From Pseudomonas karstica (GTDB lineage Bacteria > Pseudomonadota > Gammaproteobacteria > Pseudomonadales > Pseudomonadaceae): DNA of 64,000 nucleotides. Shown piece by piece: positions 29,791-37,900 of this stretch (positions are counted from its first letter, which is position 1; each line of letters opens with the position of its first letter). The notes beneath the pieces were generated by a model that was given only the letters and a program-made list of their open reading frames with translations, was not told where the DNA came from and searched no databases. The stretch covers positions 124,001 through 188,000 of the forward strand of contig NZ_WLYI01000003.1 of assembly GCF_009707515.1 (NCBI RefSeq), given 5' to 3'. Position numbers and translations under genes: made by a program.

Positions 29791-31803
29791 TCAGCTTGTG
29801 GTGATCCGCCAAATCCCGAACGGCTGGTGCCACGGCTCAATCCGCATCCACTGGGTCTTGCCGTACCAGGTCCAGCGGTGGCCGTTCATCAGGTCTTCAC
29901 CTTGGGTCTGGGCGTCGTCGGGCAAGCCCATCTCCCACAGCGGCAATTCAAAGTGGGCTTCCTGGGCATTGGACGGGTCCAGGCTGACCGCAACCAGGAT
30001 GAAGTTGCTGGCGTCTTCGCTGCGCTTGCCGAAGTACAGGATGTTGTCGTTCCAGGCGTTGTAGAGTTTCAAGCCCAAATGGCTGTGCAGCGCCGGGTTC
30101 TGTCGACGAATCCGGTTGAGTTGGGCGATCTCGGCGATGATGTTGCCGGGGGCGGTGAAGTCCCGCGGGCGGATTTCGTATTTCTCCGAGTCCAGGTATT
30201 CCTCCTTGCCCGGTATCGCGGCGGCCTCACACAGCTCGAAGCCCGAGTACATGCCCCACAAGCCCGAGCCCATGGTGGCCAGCGCGGCACGGATCAGAAA
30301 GCCCGGGCGGCCAGACTCATGGAGAAAACTGGGGTTGATGTCCGGCGTGTTGACAAAAAAATGGGGGCGAAAGCATTCACGCCACGGCGACTCGTTAAGT
30401 TGTGCCAGGTATTCGCTCAACTGCGCCTTGGTGTTGCGCCAAGTGAAGTAAGTGTAGCTCTGGGAGTAACCCACCTTGCCCAGGCGCGCCATCATGGCCG
30501 GGGTGGTAAAGGCCTCGGCGAGGAAGATCACCTCGGGATAGCTGGCCCGCACATCACTGATCAACCATTGCCAGAAGGGCAGCGGCTTGGTGTGGGGGTT
30601 GTCGACCCTGAAGGTCTTGACGCCCTCTTTCACCCAGCACACGACAATGTCCCGCAGCTCGATCCACAGGCTGGGGATGGCGTCGGCGGCGTAGAAATCG
30701 ACGTTGACGATGTCCTGGTATTTCTTCGGCGGGTTCTCGGCGTATTTGATGGTGCCGTCAGGGCGCCAGTTGAACCACCCAGGATGCTGCTCAAGCCACG
30801 GATGATCCTGGGAACACTGAATGGCGAAGTCCAGGGCGATTTCCAGGCCGTGATCGGCGGCTGCCGCAACCAGGTGCCGAAAGTCTTCCCGGGTACCCAG
30901 TTGCGAGTGGATAGCGTCGTGGCCACCCTCCTCGCTGCCAATGGCATAAGGGCTTCCCGGATCCTCGGGGCCAGCAACCAGGGAATTGTTCTTGCCCTTG
31001 CGATGCTGGCGGCCGATGGGGTGGATTGGCGGAAAGTACAGCACGTCAAAGCCCATGTCGTGGATCATCGACAAGCGTGAATGCACGTCGTTGAAGGTGC
31101 CGTGGCGGGCTGGATCGTCGGTGATCGAGCGGGGAAACAGTTCGTACCAACTGGCGAATTGCGCACGCTCGCGCTCCACCTCGATGGGGTACGCCGGGCT
31201 GGCGCTCAAGTACGGACGATGATCGACCTGGGTCATCAGGTGTGCACTGTCTTCGTGCAGAAACAGCGCCACTTGTTCGGTTTCCAGCAAACCCGAGAGT
31301 TCTTGGTGCAACAGCATCAAACGGTCGCGTAATTCGTTGTCACTGCGCTCGGCCGCTTGCAGCACCTGGCTGCGACCTTCCTGCAACTCCAGGCTGACCG
31401 GGACGCCGGCTTCATGCTTTTTACCCAGTTCATGGCAAAAACTGGCGAAGTGATCGATCCAGGCCTCGATGCAGTACTCATGTGGGCCCTGTTCGCTGAC
31501 GTTAAAGGCCCCTTCCCAGCCATTGTTGCCAACATCGGCCATGACTACGCTGTGCCAACTCTCTTCCCGCAGTGCATGCCAGCGCACCCGAACGGCCAGT
31601 TCATCGTGGCCGTCGGCAAACACCTTGCTGGTGACTTTAACGCGCTGACCCACCACGGCCTTGGCGGCAAACTCGCCGCCGTCGATGACCGGAGTGGTGC
31701 TTTCAATGGCAATCCTGGGCAGCAGCAGTGCCTGGGACAGCGGTAGTGTGGAAATTGAATCGTCATGCGTCCGTGCTGCCTGGTTCGGTAATTCAGCCGT
31801 CAT
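29791..31803 (-). CDS. glgE: Alpha-1,4-glucan:maltose-1-phosphate maltosyltransferase GlgE
   Basis: This 670-residue GH13_3 enzyme adds maltosyl units from maltose-1-phosphate to alpha-glucan. Landmarks are PPIHPIGRQHRKGKNN, DFAIQCSQDHPW, the nucleophile D401 in FRVDNPHTKPLPFW and the acid E430 in LAEAFTTPAMM. Their spacing of 29 equals that of D394/E423 in the Streptomyces enzyme. NTPDINPSFLHESGRPGF follows. The ATG at 31803 has GGGGGAGA upstream. First gene of the glgE-treS-glgB operon, with a possible AlgU promoter about 79 bases upstream. Confidence 0.95.
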   Translation of the reverse strand: MTAELPNQAARTHDDSISTLPLSQALLLPRIAIESTTPVIDGGEFAAKAVVGQRVKVTSKVFADGHDELAVRVRWHALREESWHSVVMADVGNNGWEGAFNVSEQGPHEYCIEAWIDHFASFCHELGKKHEAGVPVSLELQEGRSQVLQAAERSDNELRDRLMLLHQELSGLLETEQVALFLHEDSAHLMTQVDHRPYLSASPAYPIEVERERAQFASWYELFPRSITDDPARHGTFNDVHSRLSMIHDMGFDVLYFPPIHPIGRQHRKGKNNSLVAGPEDPGSPYAIGSEEGGHDAIHSQLGTREDFRHLVAAAADHGLEIALDFAIQCSQDHPWLEQHPGWFNWRPDGTIKYAENPPKKYQDIVNVDFYAADAIPSLWIELRDIVVCWVKEGVKTFRVDNPHTKPLPFWQWLISDVRASYPEVIFLAEAFTTPAMMARLGKVGYSQSYTYFTWRNTKAQLSEYLAQLNESPWRECFRPHFFVNTPDINPSFLHESGRPGFLIRAALATMGSGLWGMYSGFELCEAAAIPGKEEYLDSEKYEIRPRDFTAPGNIIAEIAQLNRIRRQNPALHSHLGLKLYNAWNDNILYFGKRSEDASNFILVAVSLDPSNAQEAHFELPLWEMGLPDDAQTQGEDLMNGHRWTWYGKTQWMRIEPWHQPFGIWRITTS

Positions 31804-31881
31804 CGAGCATCTCCCCCTACGCCCTTTGGACGCTCTAGTGCTTGATCCGTGAAGGCCCATCCTGAAGCGAGCCCTTTAGGT

Positions 31882-31909
31882 CCGAGCCCAATGCCGGATG
31901 AAAAGTTCA
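31882..31909 (-). promoter_or_regulatory. Candidate AlgU (RpoE-type) promoter for glgE-treS-glgB
   Basis: Read on the minus strand, GAACTT (31909-31904) is followed after 17 bases by TCGGA (31886-31882). The AlgU consensus is GAACTT, 16-17 bases, then TCTGA, so the -35 is perfect and the -10 has one mismatch. It lies about 79 bases upstream of the glgE start. AlgU control of trehalose genes under osmotic stress is known in other pseudomonads. Confidence 0.4.
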
Positions 31910-31995
31910 GGCGGATACTCAGCCGTCGGGCGGGGGAATCAAGTCCCGGCGACGGTTGTCCACCGATAGAGCAAAGCACAAAGGAGGCCATACTG

Positions 31996-32175
31996 ATGAA
32001 TATCCCGATTGCACCTGAAGCGCCTGATCCCAACATTGATAAGCCAACACTGCCACCGACCGGACCTGAACCCATTCCGGAGAAGGAGCCGCCCGAAAAT
32101 GAGCCGCCAGCGGTTGAAGAACCTCCAACCACAATGCCGCCAGTGATTGCCCTGCCCGCGACATCTTCTGCATAG
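31996..32175 (+). CDS. Small acidic Pro/Glu-rich protein (59 aa)
   Basis: I do not recognise a family. The protein is dominated by Pro and Glu (PEPIPEKEPPENEPP) and ends in a short hydrophobic stretch (TTMPPVIALPATSSA), so it is probably disordered. AAGGAGG at 31981-31987 lies eight bases before the ATG, a near-perfect ribosome site that argues it is real. It is divergent from glgE and convergent with the MgtC-family gene. Confidence 0.6.
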   Translation: MNIPIAPEAPDPNIDKPTLPPTGPEPIPEKEPPENEPPAVEEPPTTMPPVIALPATSSA

Positions 32176-32212
32176 CCGGTGTCTAGCCCCAGAGAAGCTA
32201 CGGCGGCCGCGC

Positions 32213-32707
32213 CTAGTCTTTCTCCAGCAAGCGCACAATTCTCGGCATCACACTGAACACCGCCAACGCTAGCAACATGCTCAAAACCGCCGTCGACTCC
32301 CGGCCCATCCCCGCCGCCACGCCAATGGCGGCGGTCATCCATAACCCGGCAGCAGTGGTCAGTCCCTTGACGTGCTGGCCTGCTTCGTCTTCCTTGCCTT
32401 TGAGGATGGTCCCGGCGCCGAGGAAGCCGATGCCGGCGATCACGCCTTGTACCACTCGGCTCATGGCATCTGCCTGGGAGCCGGACATCTGCGGCACCAG
32501 CACGAACAACGCCGCGCCCATGGCCACCAACATGTGGGTGCGCACCCCCGCTGCCTTGCCTTTCGCTTCGCGCTCAAAGCCGAGAATGCCACCAAGGACC
32601 GCAGCGATCAGTAAGCGCACGGTGATTTGCGTCAGTTGCCTGGCATCACCGATGTCGGCGAATTCCGCTTGCAGGGTTTGCCAGACTTCATGCCACCAAG
32701 CGTCCAT
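32213..32707 (-). CDS. MgtC/SapB family membrane protein
   Basis: This 164-residue inner-membrane protein has about four to five hydrophobic helices. The MgtC-family core reads AAVLGGILGFEREAKGKAAGVRTHMLVAMG in short pieces: GGILGFERE, GVRTHM and IAGIGFLGAGTI, then GLTTAAGLWMTAAIG. MgtC proteins modulate F-type ATPase and help growth in low magnesium or in hosts; this short form lacks the long C-terminal domain of Salmonella MgtC. The ATG at 32707 has AAGGA upstream; the frame is open to 32791, but that extension lacks a ribosome site. Confidence 0.85.
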   Translation of the reverse strand: MDAWWHEVWQTLQAEFADIGDARQLTQITVRLLIAAVLGGILGFEREAKGKAAGVRTHMLVAMGAALFVLVPQMSGSQADAMSRVVQGVIAGIGFLGAGTILKGKEDEAGQHVKGLTTAAGLWMTAAIGVAAGMGRESTAVLSMLLALAVFSVMPRIVRLLEKD

Positions 32708-32828
32708 GGATGTGTCCTTTTTTCTCGGTCGATAATCGATGGACAGCGGCGACCGCCAGTCAGTTGCCAAGAACCATTCACTCATCGCCAAACCCTAACG
32801 TTCAGCACTGATAGAAAAGGAGAGCACC

Positions 32829-33068
32829 ATGCCCGTACGTATCGAAAACCAGACCTGTTACTTCAAGGTCGACGAGAACGGCGAAGAGCGAAGTCTCGCC
32901 GCCAGCGATGTCACGGTGATTACTGACAGCGAGAAATCCATGTCGGCCGTCGAACTGGACGGCCAACGCATTTACATCACCGAAGTAGAAGCGGACGCAT
33001 TGACCGTCGCAGGCGCCAAGGACGGTCGCAAGCATTTGAAGGCGACGGACAGTGATTCGGTGATTTGA
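32829..33068 (+). CDS. DUF3203-type small protein (79 aa)
   Basis: This 79-residue soluble protein (VRIENQTCYFKVDENGEE, then VTVITDSEKSMSAVELDG) looks like the DUF3203 family of small Pseudomonas proteins of unknown function. Its alternating short strands suggest a small beta-rich fold. AAGGAGA lies directly upstream of the ATG. It is a single-gene unit followed by a strong terminator at 33152-33182. Confidence 0.75.
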   Translation: MPVRIENQTCYFKVDENGEERSLAASDVTVITDSEKSMSAVELDGQRIYITEVEADALTVAGAKDGRKHLKATDSDSVI

Positions 33069-33151
33069 TGGGTCTGTACTGGAGCGCCGTACAACGGCCC
33101 GATACTGCTATAAACGCCAAGGTCTGCGGGGGGTGGTGCAATCTCGCGCGG

Positions 33152-33182
33152 GCGGATCAGACTCGCTTCTGATCCGCTTTTT
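33152..33182 (+). terminator. Rho-independent terminator after the DUF3203 gene
   Basis: GCGGATCAG at 33152-33160 pairs perfectly with CTGATCCGC at 33169-33177, with an eight-base loop and a run of five T directly after. It ends transcription from the small gene before the MocR-type regulator. Confidence 0.9.
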
Positions 33183-33286
33183 GTCGTATTACCTGAGCCT
33201 GTCATGCAAACAGATTGATGGTTATAGTTCATCCACCTGACGGAGGCCGATCAACCCCCAATATTTATCTGACGCATTAGGCCCTG

Positions 33287-34729
33287 ATGAAACGCTACGA
33301 AAAATTCGCCGACGACATCGCAGAACTGATCCGCTCCGGTGTCTTGGGCCCTGGTCAGCGCGTGCCGTCGGTGCGCTATGCCAGCCAGACTTACGGCGTG
33401 AGTCCGTCGACGGTGTTCCAGGCGTACTACCTGCTGGAACGCCGTGGCCTGATCCGTGCGCGGCCACGCTCCGGCTATTTCGTCAACATTCATGCACCAA
33501 GTCCTTTTTCCGAACCGGCGGTGAGCGAGCAGGTACAGGAGTCTACCGAGGTGGATGTCAGCGAGCTGGTGTTCTCGGTACTGGACTCCATCAAGGACCC
33601 GCAAACCGTGGCGTTCGGCTCGGCCTTTCCCTGCCCGACATTGTTCCCCCTGCAGCGTCTGGCCCGCTCCCTGGCCAGTGCCAGTCGGGAAATGGACCCG
33701 CGCATGGTGGTCACCGACATGTCGCCGGGCAACCCGCAACTGCGCCGGCAAATCGCCCTGCGCTATATGGTGGGCGGCCTGATGCTGCCCATGGAGGAGC
33801 TGCTGATCACCAACGGCGCCCTGGAAGCACTGAACCTGTGTTTGCAAGCGGTAACCGAGCCTGGCGATTTGGTGGCCATCGAGGCCCCGGCGTTTTACGC
33901 CAGCCTCCAGGTGCTGGAGCGCCTGAAGCTTAAAGCTGTGGAAATCCCCGTGCATCCACGAGACGGCATCGATCTGAAGGTCCTGGCCCAAAGTCTTGAG
34001 CGTTACCCGATCAAGGCCTGTTGGTGCATGACCAGTTTCCAGAACCCCATGGGCGCCACTATGCCTGAGGCCAAGAAGCAGGAGCTGGTGCAATTGCTGC
34101 GCAGCCATCAAGTCCCGCTGATCGAAGACGACGTCTACGCCGAACTGTATTATGGCCAGCAAGCGCCCAAGCCGGCCAAGGCCTTCGACACCGAAGGCCT
34201 GGTGATGCACTGCGGCTCGTTCGCTAAAAGCCTGGCCCCTGGCTACCGTATTGGCTGGGTCGCCGCCGGGCGTTATGCGCAAAAAATCGAGCGCTTGAAG
34301 TTGATGACTTCTCTGTGTGCCTCAATGCCCGCCCAGGCGGCGATAGCCGACTATCTGCAACATGGCGGCTATGACCGTCACCTGCGCAAGTTGCGTTACG
34401 CCCTGGAAGAGCAGCAAAGCGCCATGCTCGCAGCTATTGGCCGCTACTTCCCGTCACAAACCCGGGTCAGCCAGCCGGCAGGTGGTTACTTTCTGTGGCT
34501 GGAGCTACCGGAGCAGTTGGACTCGTTGACGCTGTTCCAGATGGCATTAGCTCAAGGCATCAGCATTGCACCGGGGCCGATTTTTTCGCCAACCCAGCGA
34601 TTCAGGAACTGTATCCGGCTCAATTACGGTAGCCCGTGGAATGAAACCGCCGAAAACGCCATGCAGACGCTGGGCACAATTATACGCTCGTTAAAGAGCC
34701 AGCCTTACCCGGGAACTGGAGTTACCTGA
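33287..34729 (+). CDS. MocR-type regulator (GntR HTH plus aminotransferase domain)
   Basis: This 480-residue protein has an N-terminal GntR winged helix (residues about 8-70: GQRVPSVRYASQTYGVSPSTVFQAYYLLERRGLI in part) joined by a linker to a class I aminotransferase fold. The PLP lysine is K314 in CGSFAKSLAPGYRIGW, with SFQNPMGATMP and EDDVYAELYYG before it. MocR proteins use PLP or an amino compound as effector and often control nearby transport or PLP genes. The last codons overlap the -35 of an hrp-box-like promoter for the next gene. Confidence 0.9.
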   Translation: MKRYEKFADDIAELIRSGVLGPGQRVPSVRYASQTYGVSPSTVFQAYYLLERRGLIRARPRSGYFVNIHAPSPFSEPAVSEQVQESTEVDVSELVFSVLDSIKDPQTVAFGSAFPCPTLFPLQRLARSLASASREMDPRMVVTDMSPGNPQLRRQIALRYMVGGLMLPMEELLITNGALEALNLCLQAVTEPGDLVAIEAPAFYASLQVLERLKLKAVEIPVHPRDGIDLKVLAQSLERYPIKACWCMTSFQNPMGATMPEAKKQELVQLLRSHQVPLIEDDVYAELYYGQQAPKPAKAFDTEGLVMHCGSFAKSLAPGYRIGWVAAGRYAQKIERLKLMTSLCASMPAQAAIADYLQHGGYDRHLRKLRYALEEQQSAMLAAIGRYFPSQTRVSQPAGGYFLWLELPEQLDSLTLFQMALAQGISIAPGPIFSPTQRFRNCIRLNYGSPWNETAENAMQTLGTIIRSLKSQPYPGTGVT

Positions 34730-34740
34730 AGGACCACTCA
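34712..34740 (+). promoter_or_regulatory. hrp-box-like promoter (HrpL-type ECF sigma)
   Basis: GGAACT at 34712-34717, 16 bases, then CCACTCA at 34734-34740. The HrpL consensus is GGAACC, 15-16 bases, CCACNNA, so only the last base of the -35 differs. It overlaps the end of the MocR gene and lies 77 bases upstream of the 172-residue orphan. Confidence 0.6.
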
Positions 34741-34817
34741 GGGCGCACATGCAGTCTTTGAAACGACAGGCTCGCATGGGATGGATTAATTTTTTCTGAG
34801 CCAAGGCCCAATCGAGC

Positions 34818-35336
34818 ATGCGAATAACCCCCTCTAGCGTTAACACGCCACATCAACCAGCCCGCGATGAGGGAGCACTGCGGCCATTGCCCAAACCTGC
34901 CGGTTATGTGCAAAACTTTCCGGGCCAGGAAGGCCGGTGGCGAGAGACGCCAGTCGGGCCAATGACAAGGCCTGTGGGAGATCATCGATCCGCTGAAGGA
35001 ATCATCAGGGCCAATTCGACACTCAGCTCTTTCCTTAATGGGCCACCTTCCAGGGAAACCCTGGAACATCTGAAAAAGCAGGTGGGCGACTGGACCCCGG
35101 ACAACCCCGACTTCGACAGCCGCGCAGACGCCGCCTTCAGCCTTGCAAAAGTGACCAACTATGTCGATCACTTGAATGACCGAAGAGTGGGCAACAGCGA
35201 TCAGAATGGCGTGACTGACGGATTTACCTATGACGCAGAGTTGCGCCATGGAGTTGCCCAGTTCCGCTCCGAGGCAAGCCTTATCGAAGAGTTCGGTGAG
35301 AAAGGATATGCCGTGTTCGAGAACCTGGGTAACTAG
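34818..35336 (+). CDS. Orphan 172-aa protein, candidate type III secreted protein
   Basis: I do not recognise a family. The protein is hydrophilic. Residues 1-60 are rich in Pro, Arg, Ser and Thr and look disordered; residues 70-172 look mainly helical (LSSFL, TLEHLKKQVGDW, AAFSLAKVTNYVDHLNDRR, SEASLIEEFGEKGY). The N-terminus has Ile at position 3 and no acidic residue in the first 12, the pattern described for P. syringae type III effectors. With the hrp-box-like promoter upstream this makes it a candidate effector or helper. The ATG has only a weak AAGG upstream, so the exact start is uncertain. No chaperone gene is adjacent. Confidence 0.6.
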   Translation: MRITPSSVNTPHQPARDEGALRPLPKPAGYVQNFPGQEGRWRETPVGPMTRPVGDHRSAEGIIRANSTLSSFLNGPPSRETLEHLKKQVGDWTPDNPDFDSRADAAFSLAKVTNYVDHLNDRRVGNSDQNGVTDGFTYDAELRHGVAQFRSEASLIEEFGEKGYAVFENLGN

Positions 35337-35401
35337 AAGGTCTCCCGACGAAACAGGGTCGAGAGATAAGGCTCGATCCACTCAGACCGCCCTGATTGCA
35401 C

Positions 35402-36148
35402 TCAACGTCCTCCGCCCAAATCGATAAATGTCCCGGTCGAGTAGGACGCCTTGTCTGACAACAACCAGACAATCGCCTCCGCCACTTCATCCGGGCGCCC
35501 ACCACGGGCCATGGGAATGCCTGACTCCAGCTTGCTCACCCGGTCCGGGTCGCCACTCAAGGCATGGAAGTCGGTGAAGATATAGCCAGGGCGCACCGCG
35601 TTGACCCGAATGCCCTCGCCCGCCACTTCCTTCGACAAGCCGATAGTGAAGGTATCCAATGCGCCTTTGGACGCGGCGTAGTCGACGTATTCCCCCGGCG
35701 AGCCGAGACGAGCGGCCACCGATGAGACGTTGACGATGCTTCCGCCCTGCCCGCCATGCCTGGGCGACATACGCAGCACGGCCTGCTTGGCACAGAGAAT
35801 CGGACCCAGGACGTTGGTCTTGATGATTTTCAAAATGCGCGCTTCGGACATTTCATCGACCCGCGATTTGTGTCCAACGGTGCCGGCATTGTTCACCAGC
35901 GCGGTGACCCGGCCCAACTCGGCATCGACGCGGCTGAACAGGCCGATCACTTCGTCTTCGATGCTGACATCGGCCCGTACCGCGATGGCCTGGGCACCGA
36001 GGGCACGTACTTGCGCCAGGACCTGGTGAGCGGCGTCTTCGTCAGATTGGAAGTTGATACAGATGCGGTAGCCCTCACGGGCAGCCAACAACGCGGTGGC
36101 GGCACCGATCCCACGACTGCCACCGGTAATGATGACAACTTTGTCCAT
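35402..36148 (-). CDS. Short-chain dehydrogenase/reductase
   Basis: This 248-residue classical SDR has the cofactor motif TGGSRGIG at residues 8-15, NNAG at 87-90, the catalytic serine in NVSS (143-144) and Y158-x3-K162 in DYAASK. The C-terminal VRPGYIFTDFHA and YSTGTFIDLGGG are typical of the FabG-like/glucose-dehydrogenase branch. An NADP preference is suggested by the Ser-Arg after TGG. The ATG at 36148 has GGAGA upstream; upstream in-frame ATGs at 36169 and 36241 are less supported. Substrate unknown. Confidence 0.88.
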   Translation of the reverse strand: MDKVVIITGGSRGIGAATALLAAREGYRICINFQSDEDAAHQVLAQVRALGAQAIAVRADVSIEDEVIGLFSRVDAELGRVTALVNNAGTVGHKSRVDEMSEARILKIIKTNVLGPILCAKQAVLRMSPRHGGQGGSIVNVSSVAARLGSPGEYVDYAASKGALDTFTIGLSKEVAGEGIRVNAVRPGYIFTDFHALSGDPDRVSKLESGIPMARGGRPDEVAEAIVWLLSDKASYSTGTFIDLGGGR

Positions 36149-36270
36149 GCGTGCAGTCTCCTGGTTCATCCTGAAAGCGGTTGGATCCAAGAATACCCGC
36201 GCCGGGCAATTTTTGCATGGTCTCAGGTCATTGGACGGCAATCATCCTCTGCTCCGCCCGCGAGGTATTT

Positions 36271-36366
36271 GTAGCTACTGTCGAGGCACGAGGCTGCGAT
36301 GCGTGTCCGCAGGACCGCCCTCGGGGCTCAACCCCATCGCAGCCTCGTGCCTCGGCAGCGGCTACA
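36271..36366. repeat. REPIN carrying the stop codon of the outer-membrane channel gene
   Basis: GTAGCTACTGTCGAGGCACG at 36271 and its inverse, GTGCCTCGGCAGCGGCTACA, ending at 36366 form a complete inverted pair. The TAG stop of the minus-strand channel gene (36364-36362) lies inside the right arm, in the GTAGC of the repeat. Confidence 0.85.
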
Positions 36367-37900
36367 AGTCGGTGCCCTGCATCTGTCCATCCCAGCCACC
36401 GCCCAACGCGGCGATCAGTTGCACACTGGCCACCAACCGACTTTGCAGCAAGGTCAGCACCGTGCGTTCGTTGCTCAGGGCAGTCGCCTGGACGGTGACC
36501 ACATCCAGATAGGCGATTAATCCGGCCTTGTATTGGTTCTGGGTCAAGCGCAAGGATTCCCGTGCCGCCTCAAGGGCTTCATTGCTGACACCCGCCTCGT
36601 CTTCCAGGACCTTGAGCTGGACCATGTAGTTTTCCACTTCACGGAAGCCATCAAGCACGGTCTGGCGGTACTTGGCCACGGTTTCGTCATAGGACGCTTC
36701 TGCACGGTCGACTTCTGCCGAGCGCTGACCGCCGTCAAACAGGGTCATGGCCAACTTCGGCCCCACCGACCAGAAACGGTTTGGCAGGCTGATCCAATCG
36801 GCATAGGTGCTGCTGGAGTAACCGCCTGCCAGGCTCAGGGTCAGGTCCGGGTAGTAGGCAGTCTTTGCCACGCCAATATTGGCGTTGGCAGCGATCACGG
36901 CCCGTTCGGCCGAGGCGATGTCCGGTCGCCGTTCCAGCAGTTGCGACGGTAGGCTCACCGGAACCTGTGGCAATGCCGGAATCTCCTTGCTCACCGCCAG
37001 GTCAAAGTTTGCCGGTGGCACGCCCACCAACACCGCAATGGCATTTTCCAGCTGGGCCCTCTGCCAGACCAGGTCAATCATGCTGGCCTGGGTGCTTTTA
37101 AGTTGAGTTTGCGCCTGGGCCACCGCGTCCTTGCCAGACACGCCGGCGTGGTACTGGTTTTCGGTCATTTGCAAGGAGCGCTGGTAGGTCTCGACAGTGG
37201 CTTGCAGCAAACGGGTCTGCTCATCCATGACCCGCAGTTGCAAGTAGTCTTGCACCAGTTCCGATTGTTGGCTCAAACGCATCGCTGCCAGGTCTGCGGC
37301 GCTGGCTTCGGCGCTGGCCTCATTGGCTTCCAGGCCACGGCGCAACTTGCCCCAGATGTCCGCTTCCCAACTGACGCCCAACTGGGTGTTGAGGGTGTCG
37401 CGGATACCGCTGCTGGAGCTGCTCAGGCTGGCATTACTGCTACCCGTGCCCTGGCTGGCCCGGGTTTTCCCGGCACTCAGGTCAACAGTGGGAAAGAATG
37501 CTCCGCGGGAGCTGCGGACCAGCGCCTGGGCCTGACGAAAGCGCGCCTCGGCCTGGGCCACGGTCTGGTTGGCATTGTTGAGCTTGTCCACCAGCTCGTT
37601 CAACTGCTTGTCGCCGTACAGTTCCCACCAGGCGCCACGGGCCAGGGAGTCGCTGGGCGCTGCCTGGCGCCAGCCTTCGGCCTCCTTGTACTGGGCTGGT
37701 TCGGTCAGTACCGGGCGTTTATAGTCCGGACCAACGGCGCAGGCACTGAGCATCATTGCCATTAGCACCACTCCCGCTGTAGGAGCGAGCTTGCTCGCGA
37801 AGGTCGTTAATGAAAACGCTGGAAACCTGACACCCCGATGCGCGTTCAGGTTTTTCGCGAGCAAGCTCGCTCCTACAGGGAGAAACGTTGAATTGGTCAT
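36362..37900 (-). CDS. NodT/OprM-family outer-membrane efflux lipoprotein (OpmB-like)
   Basis: This 512-residue TolC-type channel would complete the MuxABC/MdtABC pump. The mature protein begins at the lipobox LSAC with C54, followed by AVGPDYKRP, the standard start of the family. Two OEP repeats follow (QTVAQAEARFRQAQALVRSS; later ERRPDIASAERAVIAANANIG). The N-terminal 53 residues are abnormally long because a REPIN (37778-37878) lies in frame between the ATG and the hydrophobic AGVVLMAMML. Its ATG overlaps the stop of the upstream permease gene. Translation from the internal ATGs near residues 47-50 would leave too short a signal peptide. Confidence 0.88.
   Translation of the reverse strand: MTNSTFLPVGASLLAKNLNAHRGVRFPAFSLTTFASKLAPTAGVVLMAMMLSACAVGPDYKRPVLTEPAQYKEAEGWRQAAPSDSLARGAWWELYGDKQLNELVDKLNNANQTVAQAEARFRQAQALVRSSRGAFFPTVDLSAGKTRASQGTGSSNASLSSSSSGIRDTLNTQLGVSWEADIWGKLRRGLEANEASAEASAADLAAMRLSQQSELVQDYLQLRVMDEQTRLLQATVETYQRSLQMTENQYHAGVSGKDAVAQAQTQLKSTQASMIDLVWQRAQLENAIAVLVGVPPANFDLAVSKEIPALPQVPVSLPSQLLERRPDIASAERAVIAANANIGVAKTAYYPDLTLSLAGGYSSSTYADWISLPNRFWSVGPKLAMTLFDGGQRSAEVDRAEASYDETVAKYRQTVLDGFREVENYMVQLKVLEDEAGVSNEALEAARESLRLTQNQYKAGLIAYLDVVTVQATALSNERTVLTLLQSRLVASVQLIAALGGGWDGQMQGTDL
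37778..37878. repeat. REPIN inserted in frame in the channel gene's leader
   Basis: TGTAGGAGCGAGCTTGCTCG starts at 37778 and its inverse, CGAGCAAGCTCGCTCCTACA, ends at 37877, enclosing about 55 bases. On the minus strand the two arms are translated as VGASLLAKN and FASKLAPTA within the predicted signal peptide. A degenerate pair of the same class lies at 45724-45838. Confidence 0.85.

Noticed and set aside
34749..34799. 15-codon open frame between the hrp-box and the 172-residue gene
   Set aside because: No ribosome site and no sign of conservation can be judged; it may be a chance leader frame.
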